NCBI RefSeq assembly: GCF_000621525.1
Contig: NZ_KK211299.1
Coordinates: 1-64,000 of the forward strand
DNA length: 64,000 bases
Origin: Legionella fairfieldensis ATCC 49588
Lineage (GTDB): Bacteria > Pseudomonadota > Gammaproteobacteria > Legionellales > Legionellaceae
Reading direction: 5' to 3'
Both the position numbers and the translations under genes were made by a program. Below, in pieces: positions 51,889 through 61,416 of this stretch (position 1 is its first letter; each line of letters starts with the position of its first letter). The notes under the pieces are model-generated. The model was not told where the DNA came from. It did no database searches and saw nothing but the letters and a program-made list of their open reading frames with translations.

Positions 51889-52258
51889 AAATACTTATCT
51901 ATTTCTGGTAACAAGACGAATTTTATCAAAAAAATTAACCCTGGAAGGTATGAAGTTAGATTATAATGCATAAATTTAAATCATTAGTGAGGCTTTTCAC
52001 GTTAAAGTAGTCCTGGAAAGGTTAAATTGCTAAAAAAAGACTTTTTAATTTTAAAGAAAAATCAAGAGATGGTAAAATACTTGCCTTTATTTAGAAACAA
52101 AAGATACAGCAGAAGATAATATAAAAAAATGGGTATTGTGTTGAGGCATCAGAGTTAATCATTTTGGCTTTTCATTCGCTGGTTTTTAGTAAGGTTCTGG
52201 CCCTTGTCTGGAAAATACCCGTATTGATCAGTTACTGAATTATTGGAAATTATGTTTT
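51889..52258. other. Gap of 370 bp before the MFS gene
   Basis: Divergent promoters for the DUF2520 gene and MFS gene are expected. I see no gene, repeat or RNA. Confidence 0.4.
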
Positions 52259-53485
52259 ATGAAGCAAAGCGCTTTATTCCTCGTTTTAGCCCTTGTTTTT
52301 CTGGAGTGGTTAGATTTTAGTCTCTATCTTTATCTGGCAAAAACAGTGTTTGCGGATCTTTTTTTTCCTCCCTCTTCTTACAGTTTAACTTTAAGCTTCG
52401 CTCTTTTTGCAGCTGCTTATTTGGCCCGTCCTGTAGGGGGTTGGTTATTTGGCCGTGAAGCTGATTTAAGTGGACGACGTAAACCGATGGTTTTTTCTGC
52501 TGCATTAATGGGAGTTGCTACTTTAGGTATCTGTTTATTACCAGGCTATGCGCAGATTGGTGTGTGGGCTACCTGGGGATTGTTAGTTTTACGTATGGCT
52601 CAAGGACTAGCCTTGGGAGGAGAAATTAACACCTCGGCGATGTTTCTGGTTGAACATCACCCCCATAAGCCGCTGCTGGCTGGTAGTCTGGTCGCAGCGA
52701 GTGGCGCGCTAGGTTTATTTATGGGAGGAGCCATGGCAGCACTTTTACAATACGGTGAATTATCGGCTATGTGGCGAGTAGTTTTTGCTTTGGTTGCTGC
52801 TATTTCTTTATGGGTTTGTCGTTTACGCAAGCGCTTGCCTGAATCACCAGAGTTTCACCAAAACTCCATCAGCCTTAATGAAGTATGGCAGATTCATTGG
52901 CGCGGTTTATTAAATATTGCAATTATTGGCGCTTTTGTGAGCGTGACTGTTTATCTGTGCAATGTATTTTGGGTTTCTTTTGCTACAGACAAACAACTAT
53001 GGAGTAAAACCCAATGTGCATGGACAGGGTCGCTTGCCCAATTAGCTTCCGCCGTTTTAGCATTACCGATGGCTTATTTTAGCAAACCACATCAGGCTTT
53101 TCGCTTAATGCAGATCAGCATGCTACTGGTCAGTCTCGTAGCACCATTACTTTTTTATTTCACCTTTCATGCACAGCCCTTGTTTGTTTTGATTGCTCTA
53201 TTGGGTTATGCGGTGGCGAATGCATTAATATGTGCTTCGCTTTATTATTATCTCTATTTGCAATTACCAGCTCAATGTCGTTGTCGTGGGGTTTCAACAG
53301 TCTGGGCGTTAGCCGCAAGCCTTGGGGCGGCGAGTTTACCTGTAGCCGAACAGGCGATACAACAGGGCGTCTTTTGGTTGCCCGGTTTTCTTGTGAATAT
53401 GGTAGCCTTATTGAGTCTGATTTTTTTGCGTAATTATAACACTTATTCTCCATTAACGTTTTTTTCTGCACGAAATTATTCTTAA
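52259..53485 (+). CDS. MFS transporter, MHS (ProP-like) family
   Basis: The 408-residue protein has about 12 hydrophobic helices with the first-half loop GGWLFGREADLSGRRKP and RMAQGLALGGEI, both MHS features (metabolite:H+ symporters such as ProP or KgtP). A shortish C-terminus is seen. The substrate could be an organic acid, proline or a betaine. No linked enzyme is present. The frame is intact. Confidence 0.82.
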   Translation: MKQSALFLVLALVFLEWLDFSLYLYLAKTVFADLFFPPSSYSLTLSFALFAAAYLARPVGGWLFGREADLSGRRKPMVFSAALMGVATLGICLLPGYAQIGVWATWGLLVLRMAQGLALGGEINTSAMFLVEHHPHKPLLAGSLVAASGALGLFMGGAMAALLQYGELSAMWRVVFALVAAISLWVCRLRKRLPESPEFHQNSISLNEVWQIHWRGLLNIAIIGAFVSVTVYLCNVFWVSFATDKQLWSKTQCAWTGSLAQLASAVLALPMAYFSKPHQAFRLMQISMLLVSLVAPLLFYFTFHAQPLFVLIALLGYAVANALICASLYYYLYLQLPAQCRCRGVSTVWALAASLGAASLPVAEQAIQQGVFWLPGFLVNMVALLSLIFLRNYNTYSPLTFFSARNYS

Positions 53486-53653
53486 TTGATATGTATTTTG
53501 AGACGCCTGATATCAAACAGACCATTTAAAATATTGACTCATATATAGGGGTCATGTTTTGTGGAAAAACAAGTTAACATTTAAAAAGCTATTGAATTAA
53601 TCAGTGTTTTTTACTTAATATGAATTCTCTACAGTTACACACTAAGGGCGTAT

Positions 53654-56317
53654 ATGCCTTTGCCAAAGAAAGCTATTTATAAGGGTCAGTTAAAAATAGT
53701 TACAGATGGAGCACTAACGCCTTCCGGGCATGAAGTAGTAAAAGTTGAATTCGTAGATGTGAATGGGATAAAAAAGACAGGATTTTATAAAAAACTGGCC
53801 AATAATTATTCTCAAACGCTTGCTATGTACTGCGTGGGTTTTAGTGTTGATATGCGTCTTGCAATAGGAAACAGGGTTGCTGAAGAGCGTTTGGTTTTTG
53901 ATGAAGAAGATAAAATAGTTGGTACGTTATCGTTTGCTCTTCCTGATTTTAAACCCTTAATTGAATCCGTTTCGTGTCTAGAGTTGTTAAAAGGAAATTT
54001 TGTTGAAATATTAGCCGCTCTGTTATGGGGAAAAGCAGATGATTCCCATCCCTATAATGTTGGGTTGGCCGGATTTTTTGATTTGGATATGTTTCATTAC
54101 GATATTACTCATATAATGAATGGGGGACGTTTATTAATTGATGGATACTTAAGAGATCTGCCTAAAAAGGCTATGAGTTTTAAATCTTGTCAATTTGATA
54201 ATTTTCCCAACATAGAAGGAAGGACCCATTGGCCTGCAAACATTAGACCGCTGAATGCTAATCTTTATAAATGTTATCATGCTGATACTGTGGAAGCTAT
54301 ACGACAATTGGCAATGAACCCTTCCTTCCAGCTTGGAGATCAAACGGTTTCTTTTCAGCAACAATTCTTTAGTGCTTTGCTAAAAAAGCTAATGACTTTT
54401 GATACGGATATGTTACGAGTCCATCTTGAGGACTACCTGGGTGATTTACCCTTGAATTATCATTCTCTTGATTCTGATAAAGTTAAAAAATTAGAGCAGG
54501 AATATCCTGATTTGTTTAACAAAAATACAAATAATGACTCGTTTGTTAGCCATATAGTACGTGTTTTGGAGCAAGAACATAATGAGTTTTATCAGCTAAC
54601 AGTCTCTTATCCTGGCTGTAAGAAAAATGATAAGGGTGTCTCTGTTATGGGTTTTGGTTATTTTTTGTCTACCATGCCGCAAGAGTATTTAAAAATTAAG
54701 CAATGGGCTGATAAACAAAATCAAAAAATGCGTGAGTGCTGGGAATCTCAAAAAGAAAAAAAACAGGATGTAACTAATAAAGCGAATTGGCCTATTGTAG
54801 ATGCTTATTGTGTTGCACCAAAAGGCTATTATAATTTAAAAAAAATGGAGCAGCATTATTATAATAATATATGGTTAACGGCGCATACTCCAAATTTAGC
54901 AATAATTCTTACTGACTTAATTCAATTAAAAGAAGAGCTGGCAGAAAAACGACAAGAGGTTTCTTTATCTCCCAAAAATAATAAAGAAAAAATAAAAAAT
55001 GATGATTCCTCGTTGGAAGATTCATGGCAAATTTTTAATACGGAAAAAAAGACACTCTATGTATCAAAAAATCAGGTTCGTGAAAGTTGTTATCAATTAA
55101 ACATTCTTATTCAAAAAATAAGAAATTATGCCTGTTCGTATTCTGCCTGGGAACAAAAAGATACTGGTCGACCTAGTACCAGGTATTATCTTGAAGGACT
55201 TGAAAAATTAATTGCTCAGGATGTGAAGATTATAGAATCTGTGTTAACTCAGGATAAAGAAACAGCTTTTCAGTTTAATGAAATTATACATAAATTAAAT
55301 TCTTACATTAAAGACTTGGTACCTAAAAATATTCCACTAAAAAAACGATTTGAGCATACTGATACTGCTATTGTAGAAACTTGTCTTGAGGCTCTTTTCC
55401 TATGGATTAATCAATACTTTGAGAAAGAAGCATTAGTTGCTTACATTGAGGGAATTATTGTTTCTCTTTATAAAGGGCGGCGTAGCGAAAAAGTGAAAGG
55501 CTATTTGAAAGCGTTTACTAATAAAGAAGATAATGCGACTTGTTTAGCACTTATTTTAAGTGAGGGGGGGTGTGAAGACAATTCATTAAATACTTTATTA
55601 GTTGAACGAATGATAGCCCTTATGGTATTGGACATGATGAGACAAGAGCGACGAGATCCCATCCATTATATGCATTTCTTGAGTGTTCATTTTGCCTGCC
55701 AAACAGGAAAATTTGATAAAAAATTATTTAGTAAAAGTGCTCAGAATCGAGTATTAAATAATGTGAATTTTACCCATTTGTATTCAAAAAATAATATCGA
55801 ATTATTTTATAAATGTATGTATAGCTGGATTAATACGCTAGTTCGGGAAAAATTTCAGAGTATTGTTGAGGAGGTTCTAAGTAGTTATGAGCCTTCTCTT
55901 TTATTCAGTTTTTTAAGTCCACGAGTAAGAGCTCCTCTGGTTCGTGATTATTTTCAATCTGAAAAGTATAAAGAACGAAGTAATGCTTACATTCTTGCTC
56001 TTATTTTTAGTGAAAAGAATGGCGAATCTGCTTTGAATAGAGAACTATTCAAGAAAATCCTGGAGTTAATGAAAAGTATGGTTAACGCGAATGATCCTGT
56101 TTTTGAGAAGGTTCTTAAGTATATGCATATAGAATCAAAAAATTATCCTGCTATTAAAATCAAAACCAGGCAAGTAGTGTCACAAATCGATGAAAAAAGT
56201 GCTCCTTTTTTGAATTCTTTAAGTCACTATGCTAAATTAGTTCTGAAAGAATCAGATGAATTGCAACCCAATACTGTATCAAGCTCAGGGTTAGAAGTCG
56301 CTCGATGTCAGCTATAA
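53654..56317 (+). CDS. 887-residue unknown protein with kinase-like N-terminal motifs, candidate effector
   Basis: No housekeeping family is recognised. Residues 108-150 include an LLKGNFVEILAALLWGKADD helix, then HPYN (132-135) and FDLDMF with D143 and D145, which resembles the H-x-x-N catalytic loop and D-x-D metal site of atypical kinases used by some Legionella effectors. A lysine pair lies in KTGFYKKL (about 41-48). The middle and C-terminal parts (about 250-887) are helical and charged with no signal peptide or clear membrane helix. GC is low against neighbours. Effector and kinase calls are inference. Confidence 0.55.
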   Translation: MPLPKKAIYKGQLKIVTDGALTPSGHEVVKVEFVDVNGIKKTGFYKKLANNYSQTLAMYCVGFSVDMRLAIGNRVAEERLVFDEEDKIVGTLSFALPDFKPLIESVSCLELLKGNFVEILAALLWGKADDSHPYNVGLAGFFDLDMFHYDITHIMNGGRLLIDGYLRDLPKKAMSFKSCQFDNFPNIEGRTHWPANIRPLNANLYKCYHADTVEAIRQLAMNPSFQLGDQTVSFQQQFFSALLKKLMTFDTDMLRVHLEDYLGDLPLNYHSLDSDKVKKLEQEYPDLFNKNTNNDSFVSHIVRVLEQEHNEFYQLTVSYPGCKKNDKGVSVMGFGYFLSTMPQEYLKIKQWADKQNQKMRECWESQKEKKQDVTNKANWPIVDAYCVAPKGYYNLKKMEQHYYNNIWLTAHTPNLAIILTDLIQLKEELAEKRQEVSLSPKNNKEKIKNDDSSLEDSWQIFNTEKKTLYVSKNQVRESCYQLNILIQKIRNYACSYSAWEQKDTGRPSTRYYLEGLEKLIAQDVKIIESVLTQDKETAFQFNEIIHKLNSYIKDLVPKNIPLKKRFEHTDTAIVETCLEALFLWINQYFEKEALVAYIEGIIVSLYKGRRSEKVKGYLKAFTNKEDNATCLALILSEGGCEDNSLNTLLVERMIALMVLDMMRQERRDPIHYMHFLSVHFACQTGKFDKKLFSKSAQNRVLNNVNFTHLYSKNNIELFYKCMYSWINTLVREKFQSIVEEVLSSYEPSLLFSFLSPRVRAPLVRDYFQSEKYKERSNAYILALIFSEKNGESALNRELFKKILELMKSMVNANDPVFEKVLKYMHIESKNYPAIKIKTRQVVSQIDEKSAPFLNSLSHYAKLVLKESDELQPNTVSSSGLEVARCQL

Positions 56318-56552
56318 TTGTAACGTAGCTCATAAGACTCTATTAAATAAGAATTAATAAACAAGCCCAACGGCGTCAACTTAAGAAGGACACTTGTTCC
56401 ACGGCTTGTCTCGTGGAATCCAGGATATGCATCAGGTAATGAAACTGTCCTTAAGTTAAGATCATTACGTGAATGTTTACAAAAAATAGAGTAAATATGA
56501 ATGTTAGTTTTTTCGCGGTATTATTCGTTTTTCCTTATTTATAGCGACTAGT

Positions 56553-57419
56553 ATGTTTAAAGATTATTTAAAAACGTTTCCACAATTTATTATCCCCAAA
56601 CAAGCGGTAACTACTATTGCTGGTTTGTTAGCCAATGTACAAGCGCCTGCTGTTAAAAACAGACTCATTCACTATTTTATTCAAAAATATGGCGTAGATA
56701 TGAGTGAAGCACAGGATGAGAATCCTGTGAATTACGCTTGCTTTAATGATTTTTTTATTCGTCATTTAAAACCGCAATGCAGACCATTGGCACAGGCCGA
56801 TGTTGTGTCACCAGTGGATGGGGTGATTAGTGAGTTGGGTACAATAGAAAAAGGGCAGATTTTGCAGGCTAAAGGGCGCTATTACACGGTGGATGAGTTG
56901 CTGGCTGGTTCGGTTTTAACCAGGAAGTTTATTAACGGTTGTTTTGCCACGCTTTATTTATCGCCCAAGGATTATCACCGTATTCATATGCCTATTGATG
57001 CCAAGCTGAAAGAACTCATTTATGTTCCTGGTAAATTATTTTCAGTCCAGCCAGCGACCGCGCGAGTTATTCCTCAGCTGTTTGCGCGGAATGAACGTCT
57101 GGTTGCTTTTTTTAACACCAAGGCGGGTTTGATGGCTATGGTATTGGTGGGCGCTACCATTGTGGGGGCTATCGGTACGCGGTGGCATGGGGATATCAAG
57201 CGTTGTCGCAACCAGTATCACCTGGATTTGACTGCTCTCACTCAGGAAGAAAAGTCAGTACGCCAGGGCGAAGAAATGGGCTATTTCAAATTAGGATCTA
57301 CTGTCGTACTTTTGTTTGCTGATAAGAGTATACAGTGGTTGGATGATTTAACCAGAAACAGTTCTATTTGTTATGGACAGGCTTTAGGAAGTCTGTATTC
57401 CCAAGGAAATAAAGCATGA
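56553..57419 (+). CDS. psd: Phosphatidylserine decarboxylase proenzyme
   Basis: The 288-residue proenzyme ends its beta chain with the self-cleavage motif LGST (247-250), where Ser249 becomes the pyruvoyl cofactor; Asp89 in SPVDG and His145 in YHRIHMP complete the maturation triad. It makes phosphatidylethanolamine at the inner membrane. The upstream 56318-56552 has no gene. The next small membrane gene is 31 bases on. Confidence 0.95.
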   Translation: MFKDYLKTFPQFIIPKQAVTTIAGLLANVQAPAVKNRLIHYFIQKYGVDMSEAQDENPVNYACFNDFFIRHLKPQCRPLAQADVVSPVDGVISELGTIEKGQILQAKGRYYTVDELLAGSVLTRKFINGCFATLYLSPKDYHRIHMPIDAKLKELIYVPGKLFSVQPATARVIPQLFARNERLVAFFNTKAGLMAMVLVGATIVGAIGTRWHGDIKRCRNQYHLDLTALTQEEKSVRQGEEMGYFKLGSTVVLLFADKSIQWLDDLTRNSSICYGQALGSLYSQGNKA

Positions 57420-57449
57420 ATCAAAAGAAAAGCTTGTAAAGGAGATGGA

Positions 57450-57827
57450 ATGTATAATTTTTTCTCATCTGCCCCGATAAATAATGAAAATCTTACTCAT
57501 GATGAGCTGATAGAAAAAATAGCGTTACTCAGAGAAAAGACAGACAATTATTCTGCACTGGCAAGGAAATTCATTGTGATTCCGTCTGTACCTGTAGGTA
57601 TTACAATGGCTTTTGAGTGTTATGCTTCCCTCGATTCAAAAATTTTTGACGAGATTTGCCGGCAAAATGTCTTCATGCCATTGGCTCTCTTAGCCAGTGC
57701 AGGAATTTTTCTGTTAACTCAATTTGTAAGCCAGGGAATCAGAAGAAAATTTACGGATGAAATTCAAGTGATTGAAGAAATATTGGAAGAGCGAGAAGCG
57801 TTTTTTATGTTAAGACGATCTGAGTAA
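57450..57827 (+). CDS. Small membrane protein of unknown function
   Basis: A 125-residue protein: a charged N-terminus (about 1-40), two hydrophobic segments (about 42-60 and 75-95) and a helical charged C-terminus (about 98-125). It begins 31 bases after psd with an AGGAG-type site. No family is recognised. It might be co-transcribed with psd. Confidence 0.6.
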   Translation: MYNFFSSAPINNENLTHDELIEKIALLREKTDNYSALARKFIVIPSVPVGITMAFECYASLDSKIFDEICRQNVFMPLALLASAGIFLLTQFVSQGIRRKFTDEIQVIEEILEEREAFFMLRRSE

Positions 57828-57997
57828 TTGTTTAACTTTGTGCCTGGTGAGAGAAGAGAGTTTATTGATCTTTATTTAAAAACTGTTACCATTCAGCATG
57901 CTGGACGCTATTTATATTGTCAGGCTGTGTTAATTTGCCCTGATGAATTCTTACGATGTATTCAGTGCCCTAAAACCAAGGGATACAGGAAGGAAAA

Positions 57998-59413
57998 ATG
58001 TTTCCACTAACAGTCATAATTCTTTGCGGTGGTGCCGGCTCACGGCTATGGCCTGTCTCTCGTGAGCAGCACCCCAAGCCATTCATTCGTCTTGCCGACG
58101 GACAAAGTCTTCTTCAAAAAGCATTTCTGCGTGGTATTTCTTTACCTGACGTGCAGGAAACAATGATTGTAACTAACAGAGAGTTCTTTTTTAAAATCGA
58201 AGAAGAAATATCAGAAGTTAACCCAAATAATAAAAAAGTTTCTTTCATCATTGAACCTTTCGGTCGCAATACGGCGGCCGCTATTGCTTCCGCAGTTTTG
58301 CAAACTATCAAGACTCATGGTGATAACACTATGATGTTGATTCTTGCGGCGGACCATCTGATTTCAAACCAGAATGCTTTTCAACAGGCTGTTACTGAAG
58401 CGATAAAACTTGCCCAATCTCAAAAACTGGTAACTTTTGGTATTTCACCGGAGAGTCCTCATACAGGTTACGGATACATTGAAGCAGAAGGAAATCAGGT
58501 CCTTCGTTTTGTGGAAAAACCTGCCTTGGAAAAAGCAAAAGATTATGTAGCATCCGGTCGTTTTTTGTGGAATTCTGGTATGTTCCTGTTTTCTGCCGGG
58601 ACGATGCTGCAAGAAATGGAAGCGCATTGTCCGGACATTCTTACGGCGGTACAGACTTGTTTTCAACAGTCCCAGGCTCTAAAAAATGAACATCCTGGTC
58701 TTGAGCTGGATAGTCGAACTTTTGCGTTGGTACCCGAGAACTCCATTGACTATACTGTGATGGAAAAATCGAGCCAGGTCGCTGTGGTACCTTGCCAGAT
58801 TGGCTGGAGTGACATCGGTTCCTGGAACGCGTTGGACGAGCTTATCGAATCCGATGCAAAAGGGAATCGCGTAGAGGGTGAAATCCTGTTACATGATGTG
58901 GCTAACTGCTATATAAAAAGTGATAGCCGCCTGGTAGGGGCGGTAGGTCTTGATAACCTGCTGATTATCGATACTGCGGATGCGTTGTTAGTGGCTGACA
59001 AATCAAGAGCGCAAGATGTAAAATATATTTATACACAATTGAAAGAGCAAGGACATGAAGCCCATAAGCTCCATCGTACGGTTTACCGACCTTGGGGCAC
59101 TTTTACAATTCTGGAAGATAATCAACGTTATAAAATTAAAAGAATAGAAGTAAAGCCGGGGGCCAGTTTAAGTTTACAAATGCATCATCACCGCAGCGAG
59201 CACTGGATAGTTGTCAGTGGTATGGCCAAAGTAGTGAACGGTGATGAAGCGTTTTACGTGCGTACTAATGAATCCACCTACATTCCTGCGGGCTGCAAAC
59301 ATCGTTTGGAAAACCCAGGTGTTTTACCCCTGATTATGATTGAAGTTCAAAGCGGAGATTATCTGGGAGAAGATGATATTGTGCGGTTTGAGGATAATTA
59401 TGGACGACTCTAG
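57998..59413 (+). CDS. manC: Mannose-1-phosphate guanylyltransferase / mannose-6-phosphate isomerase
   Basis: The 471-residue enzyme has the nucleotidyltransferase motif GGAGSRLWPVSREQHPKPF at the start, FVEKP in the middle and a C-terminal cupin with RPWGTFTILED and YIPAGCKHRLENPG, the type II isomerase. It makes GDP-mannose for LPS or capsule sugars. An AGGAAGG-like site precedes the start. A glycosyltransferase tail follows, so a surface-polysaccharide locus may once have been larger. Confidence 0.94.
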   Translation: MFPLTVIILCGGAGSRLWPVSREQHPKPFIRLADGQSLLQKAFLRGISLPDVQETMIVTNREFFFKIEEEISEVNPNNKKVSFIIEPFGRNTAAAIASAVLQTIKTHGDNTMMLILAADHLISNQNAFQQAVTEAIKLAQSQKLVTFGISPESPHTGYGYIEAEGNQVLRFVEKPALEKAKDYVASGRFLWNSGMFLFSAGTMLQEMEAHCPDILTAVQTCFQQSQALKNEHPGLELDSRTFALVPENSIDYTVMEKSSQVAVVPCQIGWSDIGSWNALDELIESDAKGNRVEGEILLHDVANCYIKSDSRLVGAVGLDNLLIIDTADALLVADKSRAQDVKYIYTQLKEQGHEAHKLHRTVYRPWGTFTILEDNQRYKIKRIEVKPGASLSLQMHHHRSEHWIVVSGMAKVVNGDEAFYVRTNESTYIPAGCKHRLENPGVLPLIMIEVQSGDYLGEDDIVRFEDNYGRL

Positions 59414-59524
59414 CAATTTACTCCGTATTGATTTAATTTTGGATAATAAAGAAATCCCAGTTTGAGTGAGTGATATCGTCTTTTCACTTTTACCGAATCG
59501 TTATCAGTAGGCACACCGGTTATT

Positions 59525-59809
59525 ATGGCAAGAATTCCAGTTACTACTGAACTTATCACCGATCAAGATTTGCAAAATATTATGTTATTCGACCCCTATA
59601 ATTGGCGTGATTTGGCACTGCGCATTGAATGGGGACTTAATAATCGACAAACATTGCTTGCTAAACAGAAGGATATTTTTAATCGGTTAATGCAACGAAG
59701 CTGGCGGGATGTTGTTGATGAATACGTGATGATTTTAGATGAGTTATCGAATCATCATCGAATAAAAACTCATCAATCAATGGCAAGAAAGGCGCTTTGT
59801 TTGACATGA
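59525..59809 (+). pseudogene. Orphan C-terminal fragment of a glycosyltransferase (GT4-like)
   Basis: The 94-residue frame matches the end of group 1 glycosyltransferases: LFDPYNWRDLALRIEWGLNNRQ (the end of the donor-site helix region) followed by a Q-K-x-x-F-x-x-L-MQRSWRDVVDEYV closing helix. The N-terminal acceptor fold and the catalytic E(x7)E are absent. It lies after manC in the same direction. It is probably the leftover of a deleted gene, although a start codon is present (ATG 59525). Confidence 0.6.
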
Positions 59810-59910
59810 GCTGTTTTCACGTGTACGAAATACATCGGCGGATTGTTCCATAGCGGTGGATTTTCTGTTAAGTATATTAATATGTTTCTTTGATTAACGA
59901 ATGAGTAAAT

Positions 59911-60396
59911 ATGCCTTCTTTTGATATTGTTTCAGAAATTAATGAAGTAGAACTGCGTCACGCGGTAGAGAACGCAGTGCGGGAAATGGGTACGCGCTTT
60001 GATTTTCGTGGTGTTGAATCAAGTATAGAGTTGAACGAGTTGACGGTCACTTTAAAATCAGAATCTGATTTTCAGGTACGGCAGTTAGAGGACTTGTTTC
60101 GTAATCACTGTACCAAACGTGGGGTAAGTGCGGCTGGAGTAGATATGGAAGAAGAACCTGTTCATAGCGGTAAAATGTACTCTCTCTCCATGACCTTTAA
60201 ACAAGGCATTGATCAACCGACTGCCAAAGAAATTGTAAAGTTAATTAAGGACAGTAAAATAAAAGTGCAGACGTCCATACAAGGCGATAAAATTCGCGTT
60301 ACTGGAAAAAAACGAGATGATCTACAGGAAGCAATTGCTTTGCTAAAAAAATCAGACATTGAATTACCGTTGCAATTTGATAATTTTCGTGATTAA
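59911..60396 (+). CDS. yajQ: YajQ family protein
   Basis: The 161-residue protein begins PSFDIVSEINEVELRHAVENAVRE and has TRFDFRGVESSIEL and the two YajQ ferredoxin-like repeats ending with DIELPLQFDNFRD. YajQ members bind nucleotides, c-di-GMP in some species. It lies alone between a glycosyltransferase fragment and an intergenic region. Confidence 0.95.
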   Translation: MPSFDIVSEINEVELRHAVENAVREMGTRFDFRGVESSIELNELTVTLKSESDFQVRQLEDLFRNHCTKRGVSAAGVDMEEEPVHSGKMYSLSMTFKQGIDQPTAKEIVKLIKDSKIKVQTSIQGDKIRVTGKKRDDLQEAIALLKKSDIELPLQFDNFRD

Positions 60397-60903
60397 CGTT
60401 TTCGAAATTCTCTGAGTAAGGCGACAGGAATACTCTTTGTAAGCACTTACTACTAGTTTTGGATTTAAAAAACAGCCTGCATGGTCTATTATAAACTATA
60501 TAGGTAATGGCTGATCCTGGCTGAACCAAAATACAATTGCAGTTAGGAGATCAGTTTGAGGTGTGGTGTGTATACCTGTCTTACGAGGCAGGGAACCTGA
60601 AGCTCCTCATAGATCGCCACGGTAGAGGTTACTTTTGCGGCTCAGATGATCAGGACGTCGTTGCCTCATTTACTCTGATTAAAATGAATTAGTCTGTTCC
60701 TTGTTAGTCATTTCTTGCTCTTTCCTCTGTCTTACCTTCTCCTTTTAGAGGCACTAACATTTTAGTCTGATAGTTTCATGTTCATTAAACAGTCGCTGCT
60801 TTTTAAGATAATGTATCCTCCAGGGAAGTTCACTAAATAGTTGTTTTGTGCAATTTAAATTCTTGTGGTATAATTATTTGGCAAACTATACAAGGATGCG
60901 ATC
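60397..60903. other. 507 bp gap with a possible short frame
   Basis: Beyond the 51-residue frame at 60537-60692 described separately, I note a possible long-range pairing of GAGTAAGGCGAC (about 60411) with GTTGCC...TTACTC (about 60659-60676). I could not match it to 6S, tmRNA or another known RNA. Confidence 0.3.
60537..60692 (+). CDS. Possible short protein or gene fragment
   Basis: A 51-codon open frame (TTG start assumed) with natural-looking protein composition, including LKLLIDRHGRGYFCGSDDQD and ending KMN. There is no clear start or ribosome site, and an in-frame stop lies shortly upstream. It may be the tail of a decayed gene. Not recognised. Confidence 0.25.
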   Translation: MQLGDQFEVWCVYLSYEAGNLKLLIDRHGRGYFCGSDDQDVVASFTLIKMN

Positions 60904-61197
60904 ATGAAAAAAATAATTATCGCTGCATTAGTGTTTGTACCTGCAATGTTTCTTACGAGTTGTCGAGTCAACGAAGCAGCCTATTACCCTGGCTATTATA
61001 ACAGTGATTATGTTTATTCCGTAGGTTATTATGGCTATCGTCCTTACTGGGGAGGTTATTCCGGAGGATGGGGTAATGCGGGTTACTGGAGCGGTTATCG
61101 TGCTTATAACCGTGGTTGGGTCGGTCGCGGTTGGGGCTGGGGAGGCCGAGGCTGGGGTGGCCATGGCTGGGCTCGTGGTTGGGGCCATCATAGATAA
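60904..61197 (+). CDS. Gly/Tyr/Trp-rich small lipoprotein
   Basis: A 97-residue protein with a lipoprotein signal (LTSC, Cys 20) and a mature part made almost only of Gly, Tyr, Trp, Arg and Ser with YYGYRPYWGG and GRGWGWGG runs. Such composition suggests a disordered, aromatic-rich surface or periplasmic protein. No family name can be given. A strong terminator follows. An AAGGATGCG site precedes it. Confidence 0.75.
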   Translation: MKKIIIAALVFVPAMFLTSCRVNEAAYYPGYYNSDYVYSVGYYGYRPYWGGYSGGWGNAGYWSGYRAYNRGWVGRGWGWGGRGWGGHGWARGWGHHR

Positions 61198-61213
61198 CAA
61201 GTCATCCTGGAGG

Positions 61214-61260
61214 TTGCCTCTTTTCCTCTCGTATTGGGAAAAGAGGCAAATTTATTTTTA
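61214..61260 (+). terminator. Rho-independent terminator after the Gly/Trp-rich lipoprotein
   Basis: A 13-bp perfect stem, TTGCCTCTTTTCC (61214-61226) with GGAAAAGAGGCAA (61237-61249), is followed by ATTTATTTTTA. It is strong on the plus strand. Confidence 0.85.
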
Positions 61261-61416
61261 TTCTTAAGCAAACGGAATACCATAAGCCTTTCTGTATTGA
61301 GTGCTTGTAAAAAACATATCTTTCAAAAAACCATCTTTCCCCACGTAACTGTGCTAAAGTAAAAATCATGGGGCTAATTTATCATTAATTGATTGCAATG
61401 GCTGCTGGAAACTAAC

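Noticed and set aside
57828..58010. Short frame between the small membrane gene and manC
   Set aside because: Starts with a non-standard codon right after a stop and shows no protein pattern.
59815..59835. CACGTG-containing stretch resembling parS
   Set aside because: Only the six central bases fit; the flanks do not form the parS palindrome.
60397..60903. Idea that the gap encodes 6S RNA or tmRNA
   Set aside because: The paired ends span about 260 bases and inner sequence does not match the 6S bubble or tmRNA features as I know them.
60928..61267. Two other frames across the Gly/Trp-rich lipoprotein
   Set aside because: They are Thr/Ile/Ala-rich shadows of repetitive GC-rich codons; the lipoprotein frame has signal peptide and ribosome site.
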